64,000 bases of DNA from the NCBI GenBank assembly GCA_011620645.1, contig WOYS01000118.1, positions 1 through 64,000 on the forward strand, written 5' to 3'. A program made the translations under genes and the position numbers. Positions 1 through 9,590 of this stretch are shown here, piece by piece (positions within the stretch are counted from its first letter, which is position 1; every line of letters starts with the position of its first letter). The notes below the pieces were generated by a model. The model was not told where the DNA came from. It worked only from the letters and a program-made list of their open reading frames with translations, and ran no database searches. The DNA comes from Mycobacterium sp. Its GTDB lineage: Bacteria; Actinomycetota; Actinomycetes; Mycobacteriales; Mycobacteriaceae.

Positions 1-65
1 ACAAGTGTGGACACACCAAACCGAAAAACCTAATCAATTACTGCGCGATTCCTAAGTCGCTTGCA

Positions 66-1373
66 TCATCCCTCTCGCGATAGCCGCGATGACACCAAGC
101 GCCACGATCGCTTCGTGTCTTCCCAACGTGGTAGAAGGAGGTCGCGAAGAGGGATATCGAACCGGAAACGGCAGGTAACTACGTATCCGGCAAATAGGAC
201 GTACTGGCCGAGAACCAACGCGAGCGCACCGCCATTGACGCCCATTGACGGGACCAGCGCAATGGCCAGGCCTGTGGTTACGGCGAGACCAATGACGATA
301 GCTGGTGTCCCGAAATGGGGATGGCCGCTACCAGACAGGCTCGGATAGATCACCTTGGTGGCTGCAGTGGGCGCCAGGCTGAGGGCGAGAATCTGCAAGG
401 CAGGTCCCGCTGCGGCGTACTCGGACCCGGCGAGCAAAGTCATCAGTGATGGAGCAGCGAGCGCAACAACGCCGCTGAAGGCCATAAACAGCCAAAACAT
501 CCAGCATCCGATCCGCGCATTCCGATTGAGTACGGAAAGACTGTTGTCCTGGCGGGCCGCATTGGAGAACAGGACCAGGCCGACGGCAGTCGCCGCTTCG
601 AGGAATATCTCGTTCACCCGGGCGGCGGCGAAGAACTCACCTGCCGCCGCAGCCCCGCGGTAGTGCTCGATCACGAACATCGATAGCCGTGAGCACAGGG
701 TGATGAGGAGCAGATTGATCGCGAACGTCATGCCGAAGCGAAACGTGTCTCCGAGCCCGCGAAGATTGATCCGCAGTCGGCCGGCACCCCTTCGGGCAAG
801 CCACGATACGGCGGGGGCAGCGAGAACGAAGCCTGCGCTCTGTGCCCAAAGTGCGGATTGCAGGGTGACACCGGCCGTCAATGCTAACACGATGGCCAGA
901 ATCATAGAGGCGACTCGCGGCACCGCTTCGCTGGTACTGTAAGCACCGATGTCCCCGCGGCCCAAGCTTACTCCCTGCATTAGAAATACGAGCAGTAACG
1001 CCGCGACGCCGACGACGATGATCGCACCGGACTCCACGTCGGAGAGTCCTGGCAGCTGCCGACCGTACGGCAAGTAGACAGCAGCGGCGCAGGCGAGGGC
1101 GATCGGCAGCCATAGTCCGAGGGCAGTGCCAGCTGCCTCGCCGGGGGTTCGGAGTTTCTGGCCTATTTCATAGCCGAACGATTGCCGCAGCCCTGACCCA
1201 CCCAACAAGCATGCGAGTGTGATCCCGGTGGTCACGATTCCGAACCAGCCAAACTCGTCGGGAGACATCAACCGAGCGAATATGAGAAACGTGACAAACT
1301 GAGCAAGGTAAACGATGCCGCGTCCGAAGAGGACGATGAAAACCTGCCTCACGATCTCGTTCAGTGCGCGCAC
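66..1373 (-). CDS. Wzx-like polysaccharide flippase (lipopolysaccharide biosynthesis/MATE-like family)
   Basis: This is a polytopic membrane protein of about 435 aa with roughly 12-14 hydrophobic segments and few charged loops, the pattern of the oligosaccharide flippases that move lipid-linked repeat units across the membrane. The open frame runs up to 1475, but that start would overlap the upstream ligase gene by more than 100 bp. The GTG at 1373 (protein beginning VRALNEIVRQVF) leaves only a 13-bp overlap and puts the first membrane segment close to the N-terminus, so I prefer it. It is the last gene seen of a minus-strand series that begins with the Wzy/WaaL-like gene, which fits a Wzx/Wzy-type assembly pathway. 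The family assignment rests on topology and context, and the substrate cannot be read from the sequence. Confidence 0.8.
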   Translation of the reverse strand: MRALNEIVRQVFIVLFGRGIVYLAQFVTFLIFARLMSPDEFGWFGIVTTGITLACLLGGSGLRQSFGYEIGQKLRTPGEAAGTALGLWLPIALACAAAVYLPYGRQLPGLSDVESGAIIVVGVAALLLVFLMQGVSLGRGDIGAYSTSEAVPRVASMILAIVLALTAGVTLQSALWAQSAGFVLAAPAVSWLARRGAGRLRINLRGLGDTFRFGMTFAINLLLITLCSRLSMFVIEHYRGAAAAGEFFAAARVNEIFLEAATAVGLVLFSNAARQDNSLSVLNRNARIGCWMFWLFMAFSGVVALAAPSLMTLLAGSEYAAAGPALQILALSLAPTAATKVIYPSLSGSGHPHFGTPAIVIGLAVTTGLAIALVPSMGVNGGALALVLGQYVLFAGYVVTCRFRFDIPLRDLLLPRWEDTKRSWRLVSSRLSREG

Positions 1374-2620
1374 ACCTCGTCGCGAGGCGCGCGCGGTGAC
1401 TCGCCCACTCGCATCAAGCTTGGTCGTTTCGGACCCCCACTCAGCCACGCGGCGATCGCGACCAAGAAGAACCACAAAGTCGAATCAAGTCGGGTATCGA
1501 TCACGTTGTTGATCACGAAGATCCCGGCGATCAGAAATGCCCAGCGTGCCGCTGGCTCAGCCGTCACGGCGACCGCGCGATAAGTCTTCCAGAGCGTCCG
1601 CAGCGACAGCGTCAGAAGCAGGACGAACCCAACTATGCCGAGTTGCAGAAGCATGGACAGGTACCCGTCGTGTGAGCCCGGCACATTCCACCCAGTCGTC
1701 CTCTCGATCTCGGTGGCGGCGGGTGAGCCCTTCTCGTACGCGCTGTGCCAGCCGTAGCCGAGGAACGGTTTGTCCTGCCAAGCGATGATTGTGCCACGCC
1801 AGATAACGGTGCGCCCCGATAGGGTGTTGTCACGACCAAGCACGCCAAGTATCGCGTCGTAGTAGGCGATTAACACGCCTGTCGTCGCGATGGCGAATAC
1901 GGCGGTCGGCAAGATTGTCTGCGCACGGCGACGGGCGCTGAGCCCCGCCCATAAGCGCATTAGCACCGCGAACACGATGGTGGCAATCGCCAACACCAAG
2001 GCGGTGTCCGAGCTGCACCACACGATCAGGAGGAGGTACAGCGCCACCCATGCGATTTTGCTGAACCTGCGGCCCCGATTCGCATAGAGCGTTGTCACCA
2101 CTCCCAGCAAAAGCATGGTTCCGAGATGGTTTTTGTGTATGAACGGACCCTTCAGCGTTCCTTCGTTCGGCCATAAGGTGTCAAACGCGGCCGAAGGGAA
2201 GGCCACAATCATCACCAGGGTTACCGCAGCGACGATTTTGAATGCGGCGTCGAAAATCCGCAGCGCGTTCTGCGGTGTCATGAGGGACGCGAAAACTCCC
2301 GCCGCGACCGTGACGACTGCGTAGGACGTCGCGTATAGGAATCCGTATGGCCACTTGAACCCGAATTCCCATAATCCGTATGTTGAGTTCGCCCAAAGCG
2401 GTGAAATGAGCGCAAGCACTATCAGGGCCAAAGCTTCAAGCGGCAAGCGCACAGCAACCTGCGAGTGCGTCAGCAGAACCAGTGCGATCAGCAATATTCC
2501 GCCGACGACGCCAATCTCGCCGGGGTAGACGTCTGGTTGCGAAAAAGCCAATACCGCCCACACGCCGAGCAGCGCGAGCCAAATCTCCCCCGTACGTTGA
2601 AGGGCGCGGACGCGGTTCAT
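1361..2620 (-). CDS. O-antigen ligase/polymerase-like membrane protein (Wzy/WaaL family)
   Basis: The 419-aa protein has about ten hydrophobic helices and a large extracytoplasmic loop near residues 265-320. That loop contains GRTVIWRGTI, a GYGWHSAYEKG segment and a GSHDGYLSMLLQLG segment. The arrangement of an Arg-rich loop followed by a conserved H-x-x-Y/L stretch before the next helix is typical of the O-antigen ligase/Wzy family, which polymerise or transfer undecaprenyl-linked glycans on the outer face of the membrane. The ATG at 2620 is followed by a good hydrophobic start. The gene is translationally coupled (13-bp overlap) to the flippase downstream. Polymerase and ligase cannot be told apart from sequence alone. 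Confidence 0.82.
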   Translation of the reverse strand: MNRVRALQRTGEIWLALLGVWAVLAFSQPDVYPGEIGVVGGILLIALVLLTHSQVAVRLPLEALALIVLALISPLWANSTYGLWEFGFKWPYGFLYATSYAVVTVAAGVFASLMTPQNALRIFDAAFKIVAAVTLVMIVAFPSAAFDTLWPNEGTLKGPFIHKNHLGTMLLLGVVTTLYANRGRRFSKIAWVALYLLLIVWCSSDTALVLAIATIVFAVLMRLWAGLSARRRAQTILPTAVFAIATTGVLIAYYDAILGVLGRDNTLSGRTVIWRGTIIAWQDKPFLGYGWHSAYEKGSPAATEIERTTGWNVPGSHDGYLSMLLQLGIVGFVLLLTLSLRTLWKTYRAVAVTAEPAARWAFLIAGIFVINNVIDTRLDSTLWFFLVAIAAWLSGGPKRPSLMRVGESPRAPRDEVCAH

Positions 2621-2730
2621 GCACGCAAGATTACAGCGTCAGTTGCTGGGCGGGGCCGCGCGCAGCAAACTGCCAACAACTGCGGGCGTCCCGTGGACCC
2701 CGGGACGCCCCCTCAGGCAACGAGCTGAAG

Positions 2731-3474
2731 TCACGCGGGTTTGGCGGCGATAAACAGCTTTTCCCCCCGCCGTAGCCCGTAACATGCGACGCTGGGTTCC
2801 TCCGCGGTGAATTCGGTCAGAGAGAATCCGGCGTGCTCAATCCGGTCCCGGACATCGCGGCCGAACATACGCACATGATCGAACTGCCCGAAATACTTGG
2901 TGCGGTCATCCGGAGACGTGTGGGCAGGATTTTCGTACGTGTGATCCCACCCTTCCACAATCGGGAATAGCAACAACGCCCGACCACCGGGGGTAAGGAT
3001 TCGGTGGATCTCATGAAGCGCTTTGGCATCATCTACGTGCTCTAGAACGTGCGAGCACACCACCAGCTCGACGGATTCGTCGGGTAGGTCGATGTCCTCA
3101 ATGTTTATCACCATGTCGGCCGCTCGCGGATTGAGGTCAACGGAGCGATATTCACTCGAACGGCTCTTGAATAGGCGCGACAGCTCCGACTCGGGGGCGA
3201 AGTGAAGGATTTTCGCCCCGTCGACGATGCCCGGGTTGGCCTCCACCCACAGTCCCATGAGTCGCTGACGCTCCACAGATTCACATTTGCCACAGACCGC
3301 GCCGCGCCGGGGCGGGTTTCCGATCGGCCAGAACCTGCCCGAGTACCCGCACAGGTTGCATTCGCGCTTGTCAGCTTGGCTGAGGTTGATGATGCCTCGG
3401 ACGAGAAGTCGCAGGTTCATCACCGGCTTTGGGACATACTTGCGAACTCGGGCCTTCAAAGTTGGCTGCGGCAT
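2731..3474 (-). CDS. Class I SAM-dependent methyltransferase with N-terminal zinc-finger-like motif
   Basis: This 247-aa protein has an N-terminal Cys motif (CNLCGYSGRFWPIG then CGKCESVERQR) that looks like a small zinc-binding module. It is followed by a Rossmann methyltransferase core: ILHFAPESELSRLF (motif I region), EYRSVDLNP, and LVVCSHVLEHVDDA, the classic motif IV/VLEH signature of Methyltransf_11 proteins. I chose the ATG at 3474, which has a strong GGGGGG-type ribosome site just upstream; the frame is open to 3504. Such enzymes decorate sugars in polysaccharide loci. It lies upstream of the ligase and flippase genes on the same strand, with about 110 bp between. The acceptor is unknown. 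Confidence 0.78.
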   Translation of the reverse strand: MPQPTLKARVRKYVPKPVMNLRLLVRGIINLSQADKRECNLCGYSGRFWPIGNPPRRGAVCGKCESVERQRLMGLWVEANPGIVDGAKILHFAPESELSRLFKSRSSEYRSVDLNPRAADMVINIEDIDLPDESVELVVCSHVLEHVDDAKALHEIHRILTPGGRALLLFPIVEGWDHTYENPAHTSPDDRTKYFGQFDHVRMFGRDVRDRIEHAGFSLTEFTAEEPSVACYGLRRGEKLFIAAKPA

Positions 3475-3690
3475 TCCGCCCCCCCTTTTGGTAATTTGCT
3501 CCACGCTTGAAATTTAGCCCAGACTGTCGCCATCTTCGTGGGTAAGAGTTTGCTGTCCTTAGGTCTTGGCGCGGTGAATTGCGCTCCGGGCTGTTGTATC
3601 CATTCCGTATGCAGGCGACACCGAAGTTCTTGTGACCATATACGAGAAGTACGGTCCGGCTGGTGTCGAGCACTTGGACGGTCAGTTCGC

Positions 3691-4557
3691 TTACCCCATG
3701 GATGATTTCGCCACAGGTGACCACCCATCTGTTCCGCGACTGGCTCGCCGCCCAACCGGCCATATAGAGTCAGTTACTCCCATAAACCCGCTGAGGTTGT
3801 CATCGTCAGGCCACGCGCGGAGGTGATAACGGTACGCCCGCTTGGTGTCGCTCCCGAGTACTGCGATTCCGATAGATGTGAGGTCGACAATGACGCACAG
3901 GTCGGGGTCGGCCGCGATCGCGGCCCAGGCGCGTTCCATGCCGGACGACCAGTGGATCTCGTCGTACACGAGAACCGCGCCGGGGGCGAGATGGGGTTTG
4001 ATCATTCGGTGGTACGCCTAGATCGCGTGCTCGCCGTGGTGGCCGTCGACGAACACGTAGCCGAGTGGATCCGTCGACTCGAGGAACGATGGAAGCAGGT
4101 CAGCGAAGCGGCCGACGACGATATCAACTACGCCGTGGAGGCCGACCGAGTCGACTGCGGCCTGCGCAATGGCAGCGATCTCCGGTGCGCCCTCCATCGT
4201 CACCAAACGGCCCCAATGGTGCTGCAGCCCCGGCCCTGGTACCACGGCCGACACGCCGACCGACGCGCCAAGCTCGAGCGCGATCGCCGGCTGATACTCG
4301 CTGATCAGCGAGTAGAGAACACGCGCCCACCACGCCTTCTTTGAAGTCAGGCGGCAGAAGTCAGCGACGGTGGTGTGCTGCACCACACCAGCGGACATCT
4401 CACCCTCTCTCAGGTGTTTGTCACGCGCACCAGCCCCGAAGTCCACCTTGGTGACTCGGTCAGTTGAGGAGAGAAATGCGCTTCGCTGCTTTTCCGCCTT
4501 GGCGAACCACGCCCAATCTGCGGCGCGGAAATCGTCTCGGAGGCAGCGCGAGATCAC
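3691..4557 (-). pseudogene. Class I methyltransferase (CmcI-like) interrupted by an in-frame amber stop
   Basis: Two minus-strand segments, 4557-4018 and 4005-3691, lie in the same reading frame and are separated by a single TAG at 4018-4020. Read through, they give one methyltransferase. The first part has the SAM-binding region (ALELGASVGVSAV) and ends in YVFVDGHHGEHAI; the second resumes AYHRMIKPHLAPGAVLVYDEIHW, exactly where family members continue. The start is a GTG at 4557 that overlaps the stop of the upstream glycosyltransferase by 4 bp (GTGA), so it was the third cistron of a coupled operon. Either the gene is inactivated by a point mutation (for example CAG to TAG), or there is a sequencing error. 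The product would otherwise methylate a sugar or peptide; the substrate is unknown. Confidence 0.7.
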
Positions 4558-5639
4558 GTCGAGCAGTCGTTGCCCGGCAGGGAGGCCGGTCTGCGGTCGA
4601 CGCCGACCTTCGCCTTGGCCGCCACCAGCCCGCCCCGCACCGCGAGTGCCTGCGCCACGCTCCTAAGCTGCTGTCTGCGCCACATGACCTCCAAGTCAGC
4701 AGTCGGCACGCCGCCGGTTGCTACCGTAGCCCGCTCCAACACGCGGCGGGGTAACAGCCCAGCGACGCCAATGATGACCGGGCCGAGGGAAGGCAAGTGG
4801 TTCGCGTCCCGGAGGGCGGCAAGTACGGTTCGAACCCCTGGCCACGAACGAGCTGTCAACGCGTAGCGCAGCGCCTGTGCCACAACGAAATCGGCGTATA
4901 CCGCGGGATCGTCGCGAAGTGCCCGATTCGCCCAATTCAGAGACGCGTGCCAATCGGTGCCCGCGGAGAGCGACGACGCTGAGCCAAGCTGAATTCGCAC
5001 CACGGGCTCGGGTATTTGTACGAAGCTCGTCCCATGCACGCGCCCCAATCGAATTAGCCAATCCCAATCTTCATGCAAATGAAGCGAGTCATCCCAGGGT
5101 GTAGCCGCCGCCAGCTCGCGCGGGCAGAGCAACGCGGAGGGATAGATGCTCGGGCGTCCGCCACTTGGGGGACGGCGTCGAAACAGATAGCGCTCGACGG
5201 GCTCGCCGTGATTGATCAGCCGGTCCGGGCCCGGCCGGGACACGGCACCATTGCGAGGGTTGACAAACAACTGTCTGCCCGCGACCACCGTGCGTTCCGG
5301 GTTAGTCGCATCTCGCAACACGGCGAGCTGTGCTTCGAGCTTGTTGGGTAACCATTCGTCATCGTCATCGAGTAGCGCAACCATATCGCCGGTCGCCGCC
5401 GCGATACCCAAATTCCGCGCGCCGGATGGGCCGACGCCGCCTGAGGTGCGGAGGACACGATCCGCCAATCCCGCAATTTCGGTGGGCCATTCAATGCCGG
5501 GTTTGCCGTCCTGGACCACGATCAATTCAACGCGCGCAGCGGTGCGCTGGGCGCGGACGCTGCGCAAAGCCCTAAGAAGCTCCGGTCGGCCGATCGTGGG
5601 CACGACGACACTGACCGAGGGCGCTGGCGCGTCGCTCAT
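4554..5639 (-). CDS. Family 2 glycosyltransferase (GT-A fold)
   Basis: The 361-aa protein begins MSDAPAPSVSVVVPTIGRPE, the canonical GT2 N-terminus. It has the nucleotide-sugar binding VELIVVQDG segment and the DDDDEWLPNK (DXD) metal site near residues 95-105. A later HEDWDWLIRLG is the usual ED acidic motif containing the likely catalytic base. I chose the ATG at 5639 because it forms a 4-bp ATGA overlap with the stop of the preceding glycosyltransferase. The frame is open further upstream, but that part reads as low-complexity Arg-rich shadow. It probably adds one sugar of the repeat unit at the cytoplasmic membrane face. The C-terminal third is alpha-helical, without an obvious extra domain. 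Confidence 0.88.
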   Translation of the reverse strand: MSDAPAPSVSVVVPTIGRPELLRALRSVRAQRTAARVELIVVQDGKPGIEWPTEIAGLADRVLRTSGGVGPSGARNLGIAAATGDMVALLDDDDEWLPNKLEAQLAVLRDATNPERTVVAGRQLFVNPRNGAVSRPGPDRLINHGEPVERYLFRRRPPSGGRPSIYPSALLCPRELAAATPWDDSLHLHEDWDWLIRLGRVHGTSFVQIPEPVVRIQLGSASSLSAGTDWHASLNWANRALRDDPAVYADFVVAQALRYALTARSWPGVRTVLAALRDANHLPSLGPVIIGVAGLLPRRVLERATVATGGVPTADLEVMWRRQQLRSVAQALAVRGGLVAAKAKVGVDRRPASLPGNDCST

Positions 5640-6553
5640 CGCCGGTACTCGTCGACCAATATGCCGAGGGCTCCGGACACCGTACCCACCCCTGTTGGAA
5701 CCCCCAGGAGTAGAGCACCTGCACGACGGCCTCCGATGACCAGCAGCGCTGGTGACAGAGACACCCCGAGAGTCACACGCACGACGCCGATTCCGATCAC
5801 CGCCCACTTCGGGTGTCTACGCAGCAGGATGCGAGCGGAGCAGTTACCCAGTCGCACGTTCCGCCGCCAAAGCCAGCTCAACCGTGCTCGCTCGCTCGGT
5901 ACGTAATCGTTCACGACCGCCAAACTCGCCCAAGCGGTGCTGCCGCCTGACGCTCGGATGCGGTCCACGAGGTCTGAGTCCGATCCCCCTGTCGTCGCCA
6001 GGCGTTCATCGAATACAGGTTCTGCGAGAGCGTTGAGGGCCGACACCTTCAGCAACATATTGTTCGTCGCCGGCCATTTGACCGGCGCACCTTCTGCAAA
6101 GATCGGCAATTCAAACAAGCCATACCTTCGACTCCACCATGGCGCCTTGTCCGGCAGAACCGGGATCACCGGACCGGCGACGATGTCGGCTCGCGTCGAC
6201 TGAGCCGTGGCGATGAGTGAGCTGAGCCAGCCACGGTCTGCTTGCTCGTCATCATCGATGAAGGCGATGGCCTCCACCTCTGGCGCGCGGGCTCGCAACG
6301 CCGCATTCCGCGCGAAAGGGATGCCCGCCGTTGGCTCACACAAGTAGCGGACGCCGTACGCCCCCACCACATCTTCTGCCGAGTGGGCGGCGTCGTTATC
6401 GACGACTAGCACCGACACCTCCCCCTCGTAGTCCTGCTCTGCCAAGGACGTCAGAAGATTGCGAAGTCCTTCCGGCCGCTTGTAGGTCGCGATGGCAATC
6501 ATCACCGGGCCAGGTGAGTCTCCACGAGGCGCCCTGCCGTCACCTCCCTTCAC
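5636..6553 (-). CDS. Family 2 glycosyltransferase
   Basis: This is a GT2 enzyme. MIAIATYKRPEGLRNLLTSL opens the nucleotide-binding fold, EVSVLVVDND follows, and FIDDDEQADRGWL supplies the DXD motif. The later GGSDSDLVDRIRASGG corresponds to the acceptor/base region. A C-terminal hydrophobic stretch (VIGIGVVRVTLGVSLSPALLVIGG) suggests membrane association. The start is uncertain. The frame is open to 6661; I took the GTG at 6553, preceded by a GGGGAAGG-like site, but an ATG at 6502 right at MIAIATYKRP is also credible. It overlaps the following glycosyltransferase by 4 bp (ATGA). This is the first gene of a three-gene coupled unit (GT2, GT2, methyltransferase). Confidence 0.82.
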   Translation of the reverse strand: MKGGDGRAPRGDSPGPVMIAIATYKRPEGLRNLLTSLAEQDYEGEVSVLVVDNDAAHSAEDVVGAYGVRYLCEPTAGIPFARNAALRARAPEVEAIAFIDDDEQADRGWLSSLIATAQSTRADIVAGPVIPVLPDKAPWWSRRYGLFELPIFAEGAPVKWPATNNMLLKVSALNALAEPVFDERLATTGGSDSDLVDRIRASGGSTAWASLAVVNDYVPSERARLSWLWRRNVRLGNCSARILLRRHPKWAVIGIGVVRVTLGVSLSPALLVIGGRRAGALLLGVPTGVGTVSGALGILVDEYRR

Positions 6554-6950
6554 TGTGCCCAAGCCTTCCCCTCGACTCCTACAACGGACGATCAACAGGC
6601 CTGTGGCTAACCCTTGCGTTTCATAGGATTCCATCCCATAGCGGCCAGCGCATTCACACACGGATACTGATGCATTCTAGGTGCGTGGGTCAGTAACTTG
6701 CGGTCGTGGGTGTGTCGTTCTGCTGTCTGGGCGTGCGATCGACAAAGCGAGGCGAACGGTGTTTCTTGAAGGTTGTGGTGTGGCCCCGCGGTCGTGTGTC
6801 GATTCCCAACACACCCGGAAAGGAAAATTGCTTGATGGCAACGTCTTTGGCAATCGGAGCGCAGGCTCACGTCTTCCGTTCATCACCGACCCCTCGATGC
6901 TTTCGTACTCAGAATGACCGGCTCGCGCTCGGAACGACGTTTGGCATGAC
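6554..6950. other. Intergenic region upstream of the two-glycosyltransferase operon
   Basis: This gap of up to about 400 bp separates the start of the glycosyltransferase operon from the end of the glycosylphosphotransferase gene. I see no credible gene, only short frames without family resemblance. A weak inverted repeat (GTGTG, then CACAC about 10 bases later, near 6798-6820) is present. A minus-strand promoter for the glycosyltransferases is expected here, but I could not pick out convincing boxes. Confidence 0.4.
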
Positions 6951-8501
6951 TCACCTCTCGCGGTACAGCACGACTGCACGAAACGTCCTGATGATGATCT
7001 TGATATCCAGCCACAGCGACCAATTCTCGATGTAGAAGTTGTCGTACCGAGCGCGGTCCGCAATCGAGGTATCACCTTTGAGACCACTTACCTGCGCCAA
7101 GCCGGTAAGCCCAACTTGCACCCGGTGGCGGTAGGAGTATCTGTCGAACTGAGTTGAGAATTGCTCAACGAAATGCGGGCGCTCGGGCCGCGGTCCGACC
7201 ACCGTCATGTCGCCGCGGAAGATGTTCCACAGCTGCGGTAGTTCATCGATCGACGTGCAGCGCAGGAATCGCCCGACTGGGCCGATCCTATTGTCCGCGG
7301 CGACATTCCATCTCGTCTCAGACTCGGCCTCGTTGGCTGGCGTCATGGAGCGAAACTTCAAAAGTTCGAACTTCCGACCATCTCGTCCGACCCTGACCTG
7401 CCTGAAGATGACTCCTGGGCCGCCTTCGATTCGTACCGCCAAAGCAGCCGTCGCCATTACAGGCGATAGCACGACGAGTGCGGCGGACGACGACACGATG
7501 TCGAACGCGCGCTTGATCAAGCGCGCCAGACCTCGGAGGTTTGGGTTCCTGATGCGCATGATCGGGGTCGAGCCGATGTGGTCGGCCATTCCGGTCAAGG
7601 TGTGGAAGTGCTGCATACGCGGGACGACCAGCAGTTCCGCGGTCAGACAGGCCTTCGTTCGAACAGCCTCTTCCAGCTCACGTTCGTCGAAGCTGCCGTC
7701 GGCGACTATGATGGTATCTGCGCCCACGGTCACGACCGCCATGTCCAGATCTGCAAGCCGGCCCAACCGAGGTGCGAATTCGGCTGCCGGACACCAATCG
7801 TCGTCGTCCACAAAGCCCTCGACGTGCAGACCATAACCACGGTGCGCGGCCAGCGTTCTCGCGATGTCTGTCGCAACGGTTCCACCGCCGATCAAGATGG
7901 TGCGATGCCTGGCTAGCCCGCGCCTACGCCGCCATGCGCATAGTCGCATCGTGAGCATGCGGCCTAGGACCACCAATGCTATCGCCTGGCAGGCCGTTTC
8001 GAGGAAGATCTGCACCTGGGCCTTCTGGTGCAGGAACAGAACCACCGAGGCTACCGCTGCGGCGGTAGCTAGAAGCCTGGTAATGATCGTTGGCAACCCA
8101 TCAAGGACGCTGAGATGCAGTGGCGCGACGTACCGGCAACCGCCGGTCAAGAGAACAGTTCCCAGCACCGCCATGCTGAAGACGGCCAGCGGCTGCGGCG
8201 GACGCCAAGCCAGCGGCGCCATCATCATGAGGAAGTCGACGACAGGAACAACCATCCAAGCCCGGATTCGACCTAGATAGCGTGGAGCGACGCGATTACG
8301 TCCTGCAGATAATGGGCGGGCATTCCGGCGCAGGTCAGTTGCCTGGAGTCGAGAAACGTCCCCGTCCAACAGCCGATCCGCGACGTCGCGAGCAGCAGCA
8401 GCCGTGTAGCGACCAACCCGCGAGCCGGCGCGACGCTTCTGATCGATGTCTTGATCGGGCTGCCGAATCGGGGCGGCGGTTGAGGGATCTACTATTCTCA
8501 T
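6951..8501 (-). CDS. Polyprenyl glycosylphosphotransferase initiating exopolysaccharide synthesis (WbaP/CpsE type)
   Basis: This 516-aa enzyme transfers a sugar-1-phosphate from a nucleotide sugar to undecaprenyl (or decaprenyl) phosphate, the first step of repeat-unit assembly. It has four N-terminal hydrophobic helices (roughly residues 85-200), then a CoA-binding-like Rossmann domain (TILIGGGTVATDIARTL). The C-terminal bacterial sugar transferase domain is unmistakable: KRAFDIVSSSAALVVLSPVM is the membrane re-entrant helix, VIFRQVRVGRDGRKFELLKFRSM the catalytic core, and SIDELPQLWNIFRGDMTVVGPRPE the active-site region. The gene is minus-strand and stands alone, with about 340 bp upstream. 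It is complete and of normal length. Confidence 0.93.
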   Translation of the reverse strand: MRIVDPSTAAPIRQPDQDIDQKRRAGSRVGRYTAAAARDVADRLLDGDVSRLQATDLRRNARPLSAGRNRVAPRYLGRIRAWMVVPVVDFLMMMAPLAWRPPQPLAVFSMAVLGTVLLTGGCRYVAPLHLSVLDGLPTIITRLLATAAAVASVVLFLHQKAQVQIFLETACQAIALVVLGRMLTMRLCAWRRRRGLARHRTILIGGGTVATDIARTLAAHRGYGLHVEGFVDDDDWCPAAEFAPRLGRLADLDMAVVTVGADTIIVADGSFDERELEEAVRTKACLTAELLVVPRMQHFHTLTGMADHIGSTPIMRIRNPNLRGLARLIKRAFDIVSSSAALVVLSPVMATAALAVRIEGGPGVIFRQVRVGRDGRKFELLKFRSMTPANEAESETRWNVAADNRIGPVGRFLRCTSIDELPQLWNIFRGDMTVVGPRPERPHFVEQFSTQFDRYSYRHRVQVGLTGLAQVSGLKGDTSIADRARYDNFYIENWSLWLDIKIIIRTFRAVVLYRER

Positions 8502-8842
8502 GACTTGCGCGCCACCGAACCTGATGTACTATTTACGGCCCCGTCATCAAGTAAACGCAAAGACTGGGCCGCTGCGTCTGTGGAGTCCACCCGAGGAGCG
8601 GAGGCACCCCCGCGTGCAAAATTGGACTTTCGTCCCATTGTTCCCCCTCCCATCTTCACTCTCCAGGTTTTTACCGATCTAAACAGAAGCTCGGCACTGC
8701 CGCTTGGTTGACGTTAGGAGTGAACAACGCTGGCCACCAGCCTGTGCATATAGCCATTGAGGTGCGTATTTTAGTGTCCAAACTCATTGACGCTCCATTC
8801 AGCGGCGTGCCTCACCAATTTTGAGCGCGTGGGTCGGAAGGC
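8502..8842. other. Intergenic region between the glycosylphosphotransferase and an IS remnant
   Basis: I see no gene in these roughly 340 bases. The half nearest the glycosylphosphotransferase should hold its minus-strand promoter. Base composition turns AT-richer (for example around 8640-8790), and the outer border of the insertion-sequence remnant starting near 8870 must lie in the second half, but no clear terminal inverted repeat was recognised. Confidence 0.35.
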
Positions 8843-9590
8843 TTGCCCAGTGTGGAGGGCAAGGTCGATATGGCCGCGAGACGGCAGGTGACGAACAAGC
8901 TGCGAACGCAGTACGGCAGGGCGTCGAAGGCGGATAAGAGCAAGATCCTGGATCGGGTGGTGGCCACCACGGGGATGGGCCGTTCGACAGCTCGGCGGAT
9001 GCTGACCGGCCCGAGGCTGGCGGACCCGGCAGCGCAGGTCGATGGTCGTACGTTGCGTACGCGGCGGTTCAACGACGACGCCCGGGCACTGTGTGGAGCA
9101 CGTGTGGGCGTTGATGGGCATGCCGTGCGGCAAGTACCTGGTGGTCATGCGGGATGTGTGGCTGCCGCTGCTGACCGCCGCCGGCGACTTGGACAAGCCG
9201 TTCGCCACCGACGAGGCGATCACGCAACTGCGCGCGATGAGTGCGGCCACCGTGGACCGGTACCTGAAACCGGCCCGGGACGGGATGCGCATTAGGGGTA
9301 TTTCGACGACGAAACCGTCACCGCTGCTGCGGAATTCGATCAGCATCCGCACCTGTACAGACGAGGCGCCCAAGGCCCCGGGGGTGATCGAGGCCGACAC
9401 CGTAGCGCACTGCGGCCCGACACTGATCGGCGAGTTCGCCCGCACCCTGACGATGACCGACCTCGTCACCGGCTGGACCGAGAACTGCTCGATCCGCAGC
9501 AATGCGTCGAAATGGACGCTGGAGGACATCGAGGACCTGCAGAAGCGGTTCCCATTCGCCATGGTGATTTTTGAGGCTCTACTGACGTGA
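8843..9590 (+). pseudogene. Frameshifted, truncated integrase-core transposase
   Basis: The N-terminal part (MAARRQVTNKLRTQYGRASK from about 8870, then ATTGMGRSTARRML) reads in one frame to about 9090, then continues in the next frame as VEHVWALMGMPCGKYLVV. It goes on through MSAATVDRYLKPARDGMRIRG and APGVIEADTVAHCGPTL, the first Asp of an integrase-type (rve) catalytic core. The frame changes at GCACTGTGTGGAGCAC near 9091. The protein stops after RFPFAMVIFEALL at 9590, losing the rest of the DDE domain where an ISL3-type fragment on the other strand abuts. It is therefore a dead transposase with both a frameshift and a 3' truncation. I recognise the family as the mycobacterial integrase catalytic domain type but cannot name the IS. 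Confidence 0.75.
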
